NCBI GenBank assembly: GCA_027943245.1
Contig: JANDJZ010001191.1
Span: 1 to 15,060, forward strand
DNA length: 15,060 bases
Origin: Acanthamoeba sp. SK_2022b
Lineage: Eukaryota; Discosea; Longamoebia; Acanthamoebidae
Reading direction: 5' to 3'
Positions within the stretch are counted from its first letter, which is position 1. Every line of letters begins with the position of its first letter. The notes under the pieces are model-generated. The model did not search any database. It had not been told where the DNA came from and was given only the letters and a program-made list of their open reading frames with translations. The translations under genes and the position numbers were made by a program. Shown here in pieces: positions 1 to 9,200 of this stretch.

Positions 1-596
1 CCACACGTGTCGATGGCTCCGCACGCGCAGCAGCAGCAACAGCAGCATGTGTATCGTCCGCAGCCTGCCGCCGCCACCGCCGCTGGGGGTGGCTGGGGAC
101 AGCAGACGACCACACAGGCCTATGGAGTCCAGCCCGCGCCGCAGGCCGCCTACCCTGGCTATGCGCAGGTACTGTGTATTCGCCCTCCCCCCCAACGAGC
201 TGTCTGTTGTGCATCGATCACAACGCTCACCGACCAGCGTGTCAGCAGCAACAGCAGCAGCAGCCATCGTATCCTGCGACTGCGCAGCAGCCCTACGGCT
301 ACGCGCAACAGACCGCCTACACGGCCTATCCGACGACCCAAGCCTATGTCGCCACGCCGCAGGCGACCGTCTACGGTGCGCAGATGCCGCAGCAGCATCA
401 GCAACAGCAGCAGCAGCACACGGGCTATGCCGCCTACCCCACGACCCAGCCATACGCCGCCGCCGCCGCCACAGCGACACCGCAGGCCTACGGCGCGTCA
501 ACCGGCTACCCCGGTGCGCAGCAGATGGCAGGCTACTACGGCCACACCACGTCTACGGTCGTCACCGCTCCGCCGCCATCGGGCCAGCAGCAGTGA
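1..596 (+). CDS. Gln/Tyr/Ala-rich low-complexity protein, C-terminal part (5' end outside window)
   Basis: The reading frame is already open at base 1. Two exons are visible, 1-168 and 246-596, joined in phase 0 across a 77-nt intron (169-245, donor GTACTG, acceptor TGTCAG). The stop is TGA at 594-596. The 172 visible residues have no folded domain: they are poly-Gln blocks, Ala runs and repeated Tyr motifs such as YGYAQQTAYTAYPTTQAY, then YAAYPTTQPY, ending in PPPSGQQQ. This is the make-up of prion-like or low-complexity tails found on many RNA-binding proteins and some transcription factors, so a role in RNP assembly is possible but inferred. The domain that would identify the family lies upstream of the window. 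Neighbouring + and - frames also stay open here because CAG and GCC repeats are open in several frames. The exon boundary is well supported: frame, low-complexity composition and splice signals agree. Confidence 0.75.
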   Translation, partial: TRVDGSARAAAATAACVSSAACRRHRRWGWLGTADDHTGLWSPARAAGRLPWLCAGTVYSPSPPTSCLLCIDHNAHRPACQQQQQQQPSYPATAQQPYGYAQQTAYTAYPTTQAYVATPQATVYGAQMPQQHQQQQQQHTGYAAYPTTQPYAAAAATATPQAYGASTGYPGAQQMAGYYGHTTSTVVTAPPPSGQQQ

Positions 597-599
597 TGA

Positions 600-613
600 G
601 TGTGTGTGTGTGT
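600..613. repeat. (GT)7 microsatellite in the 3' UTR of the Q-rich gene
   Basis: Seven GT units begin 4 nt after the stop codon of the upstream gene, followed by an imperfect continuation (ATGTG). It is therefore almost certainly in the 3' untranslated region. Confidence 0.85.
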
Positions 614-1074
614 ATGTGCATAGGTACACACCACCCCTCGCCACTCTCCTCCCTATGCTTCTGCGCGCACTTTCTCGCGGCGGTGGGGCGGAGGGTAAGA
701 TCTCAGAGATTGGCGGGCAACGCGCGTGACCTTGCTGCTGCTGCTCCATCCTGATGGTGATGCTGGATTAACCGAACGCTTCTCGTCTCCCCTTTTAGAC
801 AACAACTTCTCAAAGAAAGAGAGAAAGGGAGAGGTGATGATGAAAGGGAAGGAGATGATGATCATATCTCTGAATTGATACGAAATCCGATCGGCCAAAT
901 TACTCGGCCGCCCTCCACACAGAGACACAGATAAAGGAGAAGAGGAGAGCATGGAAAAAACCACCACGTTCGCCACTCAATCCCCATCCCCCCGCTTTGT
1001 CCGTTATTATCAAGTTCAACCAAACTTCTACCAGTTACTTCTTGTATGTTCTGTTGTTCCACTCCGCGCTGTCG

Positions 1075-1127
1075 AATTGGCGCTTTGTGCGCCTACCATC
1101 GGAGGCCAATTTGGCGCTTTGCGCAAA
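1075..1127. repeat. Degenerate direct repeat TTGGCGCTTTG(T)GCGC with E2F-like core
   Basis: Two copies of the same word lie 33 nt apart: AATTGGCGCTTTGTGCGC at 1075-1092 and AATTTGGCGCTTTGCGCA at 1108-1125. A shorter echo, AATTGCTTTGCGAC, follows at about 1140. The second copy contains TTTGGCGC (1110-1117), which matches the general E2F consensus TTTSSCGC, and it overlaps the palindrome TTTGCGCAAA (1118-1127). The repeats sit 218-268 nt upstream of the MRH-type start codon, where a promoter element is plausible. Regulatory function is inferred. Confidence 0.45.
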
Positions 1128-1205
1128 AGCTGCTGGCAGAATTGCTTTGCGACACCCCCTAACCTAGATAAACCACGCAACGCGGCCCTAGGAACCACTT
1201 AAGTA

Positions 1206-1256
1206 CACTTTAATAAACTTCGGAGCGCTCATTGGGCCCCGCTTCACTTTAATATA
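1206..1256 (+). promoter_or_regulatory. Paired CACTTTAATA motifs, possible core promoter of the MRH-type gene
   Basis: The 10-mer CACTTTAATA occurs exactly twice, at 1206-1215 and 1245-1254. The second copy continues into AATATA, the only TATA-like sequence close to the gene, about 87 nt before the ATG at 1343. This would place transcription start around 1275-1290. The identification rests on position and base composition only. Confidence 0.35.
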
Positions 1257-1342
1257 CGCGCCTCGTTGCCCGCTTCTTGTCCAACTCCGCAATACAGTAA
1301 AACGCAGCACCCCTGCTTTGACCATTACCACCAGCACTCAAG

Positions 1343-2083
1343 ATGAAACACGGCCCATTCGCGATACTGCTCGTCGCTCTTATGGCCCTGGCGGCGTCAG
1401 GCCAGAGCGCCTGCAAGGGCAAGGTGGGCGACTTTGCCTACGATCTCAGTGAACTAGCTGCGCTGGTGGGCGCGAGCGACCAGCAGGTGACCGATAGCGC
1501 CGGCCAGGTCTACTACTACCGTGTGTGCAACGCCCTGGCCAACACCTGGTGCCAAACTGTGAACTCGTTGGCCGTGGCCGTGTGCCAAAAGGACACTCGC
1601 GCACCGGCTGAATACCACCCATGCGGCGAAGAGGACACGGCCAGGTTCAACCAGCTGCCTGGGGCCAGTGCTTCGGACGGCTTCGCTCTCAGCTTCAGCG
1701 GAGGCGAGGAGGGTCGCGCGGCAAACATCTACTTCAAGTGGTTCGTAATCTCTCTTCTCCGGTATTTACGGCCTCAATGCTAACCTCGCCCCACCACAAT
1801 TTACAGTGACCTGGCCAGCGACCCTGGCACGTTGTCGTTCGTCAGTGAGGACCCCAGCAGAACCTACAACCTCCAGTACGTTACCAAGTACGCCTGTCCG
1901 ATCAACCCGTCTCCTCCGCCGCCGCCCAGTGGGCTCTCGTGCTGCCTGTACCTCAACAACGAGAATACGACCATCACCAAGACCCTGTGCACGTCAACGT
2001 GCCCCACGACCATCAGCGCGTATACGTTCGTCTCCAACTGGACCGTGCCGGCGTGCAGCGACTGCTTCTTCCACAAGAAATAA
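1343..2083 (+). CDS. Secreted protein with a single MRH-type (mannose-6-phosphate receptor homology) domain
   Basis: Exons are 1343-1740 and 1807-2083. The 66-nt intron (1741-1806) splits a Cys codon (TG|T) and gives a 224-aa protein. Residues 1-22 form a signal peptide with hydrophobic core FAILLVALMALAA. Residues about 24-163 have the MRH layout: Cys at 24, 62, 70, 81, 94, 133 and 163, the GRAANIYFKCD segment (125 on), and FVSEDP...YNLQYVTKYAC. MRH lectins bind mannose-type sugars through Gln, Arg, Glu and Tyr. Candidates here are Q82, R125, E147 and Y153 or Y157, so binding is plausible but inferred. A Pro-rich hinge (PSPPPPPSG, 168-176) leads to a Cys-rich tail with six Cys and two possible N-glycosylation sites (NTT, NWT). 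There is no transmembrane segment, so it should be luminal or secreted. The start follows AAG and is the first ATG before the signal peptide. It could instead be a divergent MRH-like fold without lectin activity. Confidence 0.78.
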
Positions 2084-2503
2084 GTGGTTAGATAAATCGT
2101 TGCTCCATCCAACACTCGCTAATTGCATGCGTTATCTGAAGCATTGAGGAAGACGGGCTTTTATGAGATGTGGGTAAGTATGTACACAACGCACTCGCTC
2201 CACGAGCGTGAGGAGGAAGGGGAGGATATGTACACCACTCCCTAGCGTGCCCGTTCTCATCGGTGTGGCCTCTCTCTCTCTCTCTCTTTAACGGGAGTGG
2301 GCTTAGCGAGTATCGCCAGCTAGACGGGTGAACACTTGTGGGAATGTGGGGGAAACGGTAAACGGCGGGCCATCGCACAGGAAGCCGAGGACGACGCAGC
2401 AGGCGAGGGCAATGAAACGTTGACTGGGGCGAGCCGACTGGGCACGGTTCTTCATCTTCTCCATCTTCTCCTCCTACTCTAAGCCCTTCCAACCCCGCCT
2501 CCT
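2084..2503. other. Convergent intergenic region between the MRH-type and BCAS3 genes
   Basis: These 420 nt separate two stop codons that face each other, so they hold both 3' UTRs. I see no gene. A TC microsatellite lies at 2270-2289, and a TCTTC/TCC-rich stretch at about 2450-2478. No AATAAA signal is visible downstream of either stop. Confidence 0.7.
2270..2289. repeat. (TC)8 microsatellite
   Basis: A run of eight TC units followed by TTT, in the convergent 3' region. Confidence 0.85.
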
Positions 2504-5500
2504 CTAGTAGTCCTCGTCATCGTCGTAGGAGTAGAGGTTCTGAGGGTTCGTGTCCATACGGAGAGGTGGGCTGTCGTGGGGCTTGTTGCCCTCGGGCTTC
2601 TTCTGCACAGAAGAGGGAAGAAGAGAGAGAGAGAGAGAGAGAAAAAAAACGTTAGCCTCCCTCTATCTGACATGTAGGGGATACAGTGAGCGGTGACTCC
2701 AGCGCGACGATTGTTACCTTGTCCGGCAAGGAGGCTTTCGTGGTGGGCGAGTCGTGGCTGGGCCCGGACGACGAGGAAGACGAGGACGAGGAGGTGCCCT
2801 TGTTCGAGATCCCGTTCTTGTAATCGCCCACGAGGCTGTCCACAAGAACCATTTCGGTCTTCTTCTCGGCGAAGCGCATCGGGGTCGAAATCGCCTGGTT
2901 GATGTGGTCTGGTGGAGAAAGAGAGAGCAACAGGTCAGCACAAGCGCACCGTGTGAGTAATTGCAATTCGCGGACGACGGCATTACCCTTGAGCTCCCTT
3001 CCCGTCGAGCCAGAGGGAACGCCCTCCTCCAGCTCCGCCGAGCCCCAGGCCGAGGGCTCGAGCACACTGTCGCACAAAACAAATGACAATCGGAAGGAGG
3101 TGAGTCCAGAGGAGGGGGGGGGAGAGACTCAAGCAGAGAGACCCGTACCCAGAGTTGGTGGTGCCCCCGGGCTTGTACTTGGCTTCGATCTTGCTCTCCT
3201 CGTGGATGGGTTCCATCAGCTGGTCGGAGAGCCTGAGCGTGGCATGCGCGGGCTTGCGGTAGGTCTTGAATGTGAACTGAGGCCCAGCCCAGAGCGGTCG
3301 GAAATGGGGCGTGTGCGTGCATATCTCCACGTTGGACAGCCAGCTGAAAACGAATCGACGTTGCGTGAGCGCGACGCCCGTCATGGGGATAGAACACATG
3401 CGCCCAGGCAACCAATCGCGAAAGCACGGCCCGCAGTACCTCGGGTCATTGGACTTCTCCTTGGGCTTGGCGGCCGGCTGGGCGTCGGCAGGCTCGTCCT
3501 TCTTGGACTTGACCCGCGTCAGCAGCTGGGGCCAACTGCTGCGCCGACAGACGTCCCAGTAGAAGGTGGGCTCCACGGTCAACTGAAGCGTCTTCGGGTC
3601 CACGTCCGGAGCGGGCGCAGGGCCATGCGGCCGCAGGTTGTACTGGTTCAGTATGCCCGCGTGCGTCACGACCATGATTTTCATCTTGGAGGGAGTGCTC
3701 GTGATCACGGCCGCCGTCGTGGGCTGGTGAGTCTGCAAGCACACAGACGCGCCAAGGTTGAGGTCAAGGAAAGTCTTTGCAGAAATACGAGGAAAAAGAA
3801 AGGGAATTAAAATATAGGGCACCTTGGCGTTCTCCTCAGACACCAGCCCGACTTGCTTGATGCGTTCGACGACGTTCAGGACCATGTGCTTGGGTTCCAG
3901 CGGGTGGTTGAAGATGAACGGCGCCTCGTGACTGGCGATGGGCTCGGACGGAATGTGGGTGTGAATATTCACAGGGCCGCCCTCGGGATTGATGGCGTAG
4001 ATGTCTGCGTTTCGATGGGTTGAGTGATGGGCGAGATGTCAATCGATGGGCGCGCGAATGCATTCAACAAGGGCGTATATGCGTACGCGTTGTCCCGTGC
4101 GAAGTGCTGACGGCCATCCACCGACTGTCGTTGCTGAAGGTGATGTCGGTGATGGCAGCGCTCGTCCGACCGCGAATCAGAGTGTAACTGAACGGCACCA
4201 AAAGCCCGCGCAGCAGCCGAAGTTAGCGCTGACGTCAGTAGGGGTAAATACAACAAGGCAAGCAATGCACGTACATTGGCAAAGCGTTCTCGTGCAGAGC
4301 GCCTGTCGACGGACGTATCTGGAAGATGTTGAACTCGTAGCCGCCAGCCCCGGCCGTAACCAACAGCGTGCCGCTGGGATCAAACGCCAGATACGAGAGT
4401 GGCTCCCTGTGCGCACGGAAGTGCGCCACCGTCTTGCCCGTGCAAACGTCGTGAATGATGACCTGCACGAATGCATGGGTGGTCGGCGATGAGAACACAA
4501 GTGTCGACGAAACGCAGGTTGTGCGGCTGGAGCGCTGACGTACGTTGCCAAAGTTCGCTAGGTCTTCGGGCGTGAGCGCCGGGGTAGCAGGACCGGTCGG
4601 CTGCGACTCGGGCGAGAAGTAGCTCGATACGGTCTTGTAGCCGATGTCGCTGAGGTACTTGGCGGCCTCGACCAGCTGGTCCATCGTGTTGCTCGAGGGG
4701 TCATCGTCCTTGACGCTCAGCACCTTCTTGCCCGGGTAGGCCAGCCACCGAGGACCCAGCGCGATCAGCGACGAGGGCGCCGGAGGTTTGGTGCGCATGG
4801 AGGGCGACGAGCGTCCGTAGGCCCGCATCTGTGGCAGGAACTGCGGGTCCTGCGGATGATACGGCCGACTGAAGATCTTGCTCATATTTACAATGTCGAA
4901 ACCGTAGATGTGGTCATGCAGCGCCTACACCCCACAAACAGACATTGATCAATGCCGTCCAGCCGTAAGTTAGACAACGTAGTGCTGCTTGCAGCGTCGA
5001 TTGAACGGTGAAAGGCGTGCTTACCACAACCAGCATTCGCTTGCTGCACAAAATAGAGTACACTTCCGATCGAAAGCGCATGGTGTTGATGTAGTCCTGC
5101 TCGCGCAAGGAGTACAGCTTGACTGCCGTCTTGTCAAACTTGGAGCTGTCCTCGGCTGAGCTGTAAGTGACAAAGGTTTACGTCAAAACCTCCTCGCATG
5201 CTCGAAACGAGCCATCACGGCCACAAGCGAGCTTGAAGACGTACGCCAAGGCGATCAGCGGGTGCTTGTCCGTCAGGCGGCCTTTGGGCGTCCCCGCAGG
5301 TGGAGTTTGCAAAAACTAATTTAAATAAAAGAAAAAGAACAAAAAGAAAACAGGGATGAGCAACGTCGCACTCGAGCTCAGCTTGCTTGTTGGTGGCAGC
5401 GCATACCTTGAGGCATTTAATTGCTCCTTCTCTCTTGGACACCAGCTCGCAGATCAGATCTGGCTGGTCTTCGATGTCCCAAACCTGGAACCCGTTCACA

Positions 5501-5897
5501 AAACTCAGGAGCAGGCATTGCCGGCTGAGAGATCGCAAAAGTCAATCAAAGCGCGTGCTAGTGTGAGTGAGCGCGGTGCACATACCTTTTGCCTCCTTTC
5601 TCGTAGTTATCAAATCCAACCCATATTACTTTGTCCCGTTCATCGTGAGGCTGAGCGCTGGCGAGCTGCTTCTTCAGGCCCGAGGGAATGTAGGATGAAA
5701 ATCCTGAGACATACGTCCCTATGCTCTTCAAGTATGTTTGCTCGCTGCACGTGGCCACATGGATGAATAAAATCATTTAAATGATCAAACTGTAAGCCAA
5801 CAAATTATGTAAATAATTAAATGTACAGGTGATGGCGTGGTCAAGGAAAGGCAAACCTGGCCTTGCGCTTCTCTGCAACGACGCCATTGTACGACAT
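2504..5897 (-). CDS. BCAS3: BCAS3 homologue, WD40/PROPPIN-like autophagy protein (14 exons, 744 aa)
   Basis: Exons in transcript order: 5897-5857, 5744-5586, 5524-5407, 5315-5245, 5160-5025, 4924-4544, 4462-4275, 4187-4087, 4004-3823, 3732-3440, 3343-3149, 3066-2987, 2908-2718, 2602-2504. All phases match, giving 2235 nt. In animals BCAS3 is a beta-propeller protein that binds phosphoinositides and joins PHAF1 (C16orf70) at the phagophore; it also affects cell polarity and migration. Family segments in order: SEQTYLKSIGTYV (about 14), VNGFQVWDIEDQPD (about 75), SILCSKRMLVV (about 165), LIALGPRWLAYPGKKVLSV (about 215), DPSGTLLVTAGAGG (about 330), FSNDSRWMAVSTSHGTTH (about 381-399), YAINPEGGP, and the BCAS3 C-terminal domain with EPTFYWDVCRRSSWP and WLSNVEICTHTPHFRPLW (557 on). 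The tail has a nine-Ser run and ends acidic (DDDEDY). The start comes from a 41-nt first exon encoding MSYNGVVAEKRKA, whose phase-2 donor fits the next acceptor. An ATG at 5776 is a weaker alternative. COG4 lies 358 bp upstream. Confidence 0.93.
2622..2648. repeat. (AG)n microsatellite plus A-run, forming the pyrimidine tract of the last BCAS3 intron
   Basis: About ten AG units followed by eight A residues. Read on the minus strand it is poly(T) followed by (CT)n, ending about 19 nt before the acceptor of the final BCAS3 intron (2603-2717). It probably serves as the polypyrimidine tract. Confidence 0.8.
3114..3122. repeat. Homopolymer of 9 G (poly-C in the sense strand of a BCAS3 intron)
   Basis: The run lies inside the 82-nt BCAS3 intron 3067-3148, starting 26 nt from the donor on the minus strand. 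Confidence 0.85.
5772..5785. repeat. Perfect 14-bp palindrome ATCATTTAAATGAT
   Basis: The sequence equals its own reverse complement. It lies within the first BCAS3 intron (5745-5856), in an AT-rich patch. It contains the ATG (5774-5776, minus strand) that a simple ORF reading would take as the BCAS3 start. An in-frame TAA directly precedes that ATG. Confidence 0.85.
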
Positions 5898-6255
5898 AAA
5901 GAATGGTTTCCAAGCTTTAAGACAAAGGCTTTCTGTCCAACAATACAATCCACTTGCGTTCTTCGATGATTGTTTTGATTTGCCCAACCGAGCTCTTTGC
6001 CACGTTGGTTGCGTGCCTCTGAAATTCCCACTTATTTCCAGGCACAGCCCTAAAGATCAACCGAAAATTCTCGCAACTCGCCGGCTCACCAATCCTAATT
6101 AAACACATTTAACTCTGACTTTCGTCCATTTCTACAGTCTCTTGCTTGACCTCCCTTCTTTCTCTTTTCATTCATTGCGCCAGGTAAGATGATCAACATA
6201 GAAAAGCTTGGTGACTTGTCTGTCGTGCTCCACTCTACGGGCCAGGTGAGGCTGT
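5898..6255 (-). promoter_or_regulatory. Spacer between COG4 stop and BCAS3 start; BCAS3 promoter region
   Basis: These 358 nt lie between two genes on the same strand, so they contain the COG4 3' UTR and the BCAS3 5' region. A 63-codon minus-strand frame (5917-6108) is open but has no recognisable domain and its phase does not join BCAS3. I see no clear TATA box. The minus-strand stretch around 6085-6110 is AT-rich (GTTTAATTAGG), and the polypurine block GAAAAGAGAAAGAAGGGAGG lies at about 6150-6170. Confidence 0.55.
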
Positions 6256-9200
6256 CTACAGCTTGAGGCGAGCAATGTCCTCAGCGCGGAACTCTACACG
6301 GCGCGCAAGCACTTTCCGCACCTGATGATGTGAAAGGAGAAGAAAGCCACCGAGGGTTGGCATCATACCGAAACTTCTCATATGCCAGTGCACATTGGGA
6401 GGCCGGGTGGATCACCTCTCCTGGCGCGAGTCGCAGTTGGAGGCGCGCATTCTCGTCCCAGTACTCCATCACTTCGCTCACCTGTAGCCATGCAGCGCAT
6501 TGTTAGCGCGTTTGGGGGGGGGGCAGAGTGGCACGCAAGGGCCTTACCTTTTCCAAGTTCAACAGCGACGCGATCTGCGACAGACGGGCAAACTCGCCCC
6601 GCACCGTCGTGCCCGTGAGTTTGGCCGCGTTGTGCGCGACCGACGTGAAGTAGGTGATGAGGCGCCGCAGGTCCTTGTCGAACTGCAGAGCGCCCATCTG
6701 CGTGTGGTAAAGAGCCGTGTACGGCGACCAATGAATGACAAGAGCTTAGTCGAGTGAATCTACACGAGGACGTACTTGATTAAAGCGCTTTTGGAACAGG
6801 GCCTTCTCAAGACGCATGGCGATGTCGTGAATGACGATGTGGACCAGTGCGTCGTAGTTGCCTTCGGTGAGGTGCATCTGCGATCGGTAGCAAGCGTCAG
6901 TCGCATGCGCAAAGGCTGAGAGTGGGTGGGACTCACCTTGAAGGGCGCAAACAGATTGTCCAGCCCAGCGGTAATCTTATAAACGAACGGGTCGTTGATC
7001 TCATACTCGGCGTACTCGGCCTGTTCGCGGTGTGAGTAAGCGAGGCACGTGATGTCAGTTGATTCGTGCAAGGGGGGGGGGACGTACCTCGTTCAACTGG
7101 TAGTTAACCGCGCTGAAGATCTCGATCAGTGGTCGGATCGAGGGCGTAATTGTCTGCGCCACTTGCTCCAAGTTGCTCTGTTCCACCACCACGCACAAGG
7201 AAAGCGGGTAAGCACAAAGACGACCAACGCGAAGGAGGTAGAGGTGTCCCCACCTGGAGGAGTTGCTTATAGTTCCGCGACGTGTCCAGAAGGTCGTGGA
7301 TGCATGACTTCATTTTTTCCTGCAATACGATCGCCATATGAGTCCAGTCAAACGCGAGTGAGGGCAAGAGGGCAGCAGCATGATTTGGGTACCTTCTCGA
7401 CCAGGTCGGTGAAGATGTTTGACTCCTCGGCTTCAAGGTTCGCCTTGAGCTTGAGAATGTACTCGCAGCTCACTTCGATGTTGTTCAACACGATCTAAGG
7501 TCACCAAGGGAGGAGGTTGGAATTGGTCATTATCCACCTGCTGCGGGTGCTCCGATGGATGGTGGCGTACCATGTAGTCTGTTCTGTGGTCACCAGTGGG
7601 CCCCTTGCCGGCGCTGTAGTCGGCTAGCATGGTTTGCAGCACTTCCTTGTAGTCGATGTTGAGAGTCGTGTTGATCATGTTCACGATCGCGCATACCGAA
7701 TTGACATTGTGCGTGGAAAGGGCGCGCTGAGTGCAGCTCTGAAGGATACAATTGGCGGTCAAGAAGACGTCAGCACTGTACGCTTGTAGGTGTTCGCATG
7801 AACAAGAGGTTTTACGCACTTGGAGCACGAAGAAGACGTAATCGACCATCGTCGTAGTGATGCTGTCCGGAGAATGTGAGTCCATCGCGACAGCCTGCGA
7901 ACATGTGGAGTGACGCAGCCAAAGAGTGGGCAATCGGTCAGATATCGTTGCGCGAAGTTGGTTGTCACACGTTACCTTTTTGACGCTCTGTATCATGTAA
8001 TACTCCTCTAGCTTGATGTAGTGGCCCATCATTTCCTGCATCGATCTGTTGAGCTCGCTGCAGTGGATGAGACCGTCCTGCATGCTGGAAGGGTGGGTCG
8101 GGTGCTTCGGCGTCTGTCCCGCATTCTCCAAGCAGAGGCTGCACGAGCCGGGAGATGAGCGCCCACAAGCTTATACGTGCGCAGGGCTGAGCGATGCGCG
8201 CGCACAAGAAGAGGCTCAAGCGGTACCGTGCACGAGTTCGGATGAAGCGATCGTAGACTTCAGTGCGGTGATTGAGGATGGCAATGGTATCGAGCAATCC
8301 GGCGAGGTCTCGGGGATCAACTACATCTCGAGCATCGGAACCTAAGCGCATATGTCCTTTTGTTACATCACCAACGGCAGAGGCAGATATAGAGATTAAC
8401 GTTAGGAATATAGAAGCGCAATCGGTAGATGGGCGTCTCAGCGCGAAAGAGGGCTGATAGCGTACCAAGCATTCGCCGTTCTCTCCTCTCAGTTCTGACA
8501 ATGTCGTCAATCTGCAGAGCAATAGTCCGCCTCATCAGTCTTCGTTATTGTTGGTAAGAATAATGAGATGAAAGTAATAATCATCGTAGGAATAATAATA
8601 ATAATAATAATAAAAATAATAAAAGCGATTAGAGAGGCAGGCGTGCCATCTTGAGCATGTTTGTGTCCTGGCTGAAGAGGCTGAGAATCTTGGTAGAATG
8701 AACATCGCACTGCTGCTGAAGATTCTTGATCACGACCACCATGCTGCCCGGACCTGCTCGGTAGAGGCGGTTTAGATGACCCGTGACACAACTAGCGTGT
8801 ATGCAGGCTCTTGGCTACGGACCAAAGTGCTCCTCGACGAGAGACTGTTGCTCATCGATGATGCCAGCAATGAACTCGTATAGACGTGCCAGTCCATCAG
8901 CATATGAGAGCTGCTCTCCTCCGCTTGCCTCGATGGCCTGGGTCACCGAGGCGGGCCCATCTACATAAGCGAGTGACGAACTTTAGTCTGACTGCCAACG
9001 CCTGCATTCTTTTGGTTGTTATGGATGAAGGTGGCGTCTGACCTTTGGGTCGCAGCAGATTCTTAATGATGTAGTCGGCCTCGGTGGAGACCAGCTTGCG
9101 CAGATAGTGCGAGTAGCGCGTGAGGCCCTCTTCCTTGAGACCCAGAGGCGCGTAGAGCAAACAAAACCTGTGAAAGGCAGACCACCGCAACAAACGATTA

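Larger units (their letters stand above)
597..1342. other. Intergenic region: 3' UTR of the Q-rich gene and promoter of the MRH-type gene
   Basis: These 746 nt hold no convincing gene. The longest open frame (951-1202, 83 codons) has no domain-like pattern and no splice-supported extension. The first part is the 3' UTR of the upstream gene, with a GT microsatellite and GA-rich stretches at about 818-870 and 930-950. The last 300 nt form the 5' region of the next gene, with GC-rich direct repeats (1075-1127) and a pair of CACTTTAATA motifs (1206-1254). Confidence 0.7.

Noticed and set aside
7..754. Two long overlapping plus-strand frames (to 729 and to 754) at the window start
   Set aside because: Past base 168 the first becomes Ser/Arg/Pro shadow sequence, and the second is Ala/Arg/Pro shadow throughout. 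The spliced reading (1-168 plus 246-596) keeps one Gln/Tyr-rich composition.
951..1202. An 83-codon plus-strand frame in the first intergenic region
   Set aside because: No recognisable domain or signal peptide, and part of it is just the translated direct repeat at 1075-1125.
2714..3427. A 237-codon minus-strand frame
   Set aside because: It reads through BCAS3 exons and introns in the wrong frame; the correct frame gives BCAS3 family motifs with clean splice phases.
2899..3810. A 303-codon plus-strand open frame antisense to BCAS3
   Set aside because: It overlaps the splice-consistent BCAS3 exons and their introns on the other strand, has no domain-like pattern, and is explained by GC-rich codon use that removes stops from other frames.
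5917..6108. A 63-codon minus-strand frame upstream of BCAS3 as a possible extra first exon
   Set aside because: It has a usable donor (GTGAGC), but in phase 1, which does not match the phase-2 acceptor of the first conserved BCAS3 exon. The 41-nt exon at 5857-5897 fits instead.
8591..8613. AAT repeat array considered as a possible structured or CRISPR-like repeat
   Set aside because: Simple trinucleotide microsatellite without spacers, located inside an intron.
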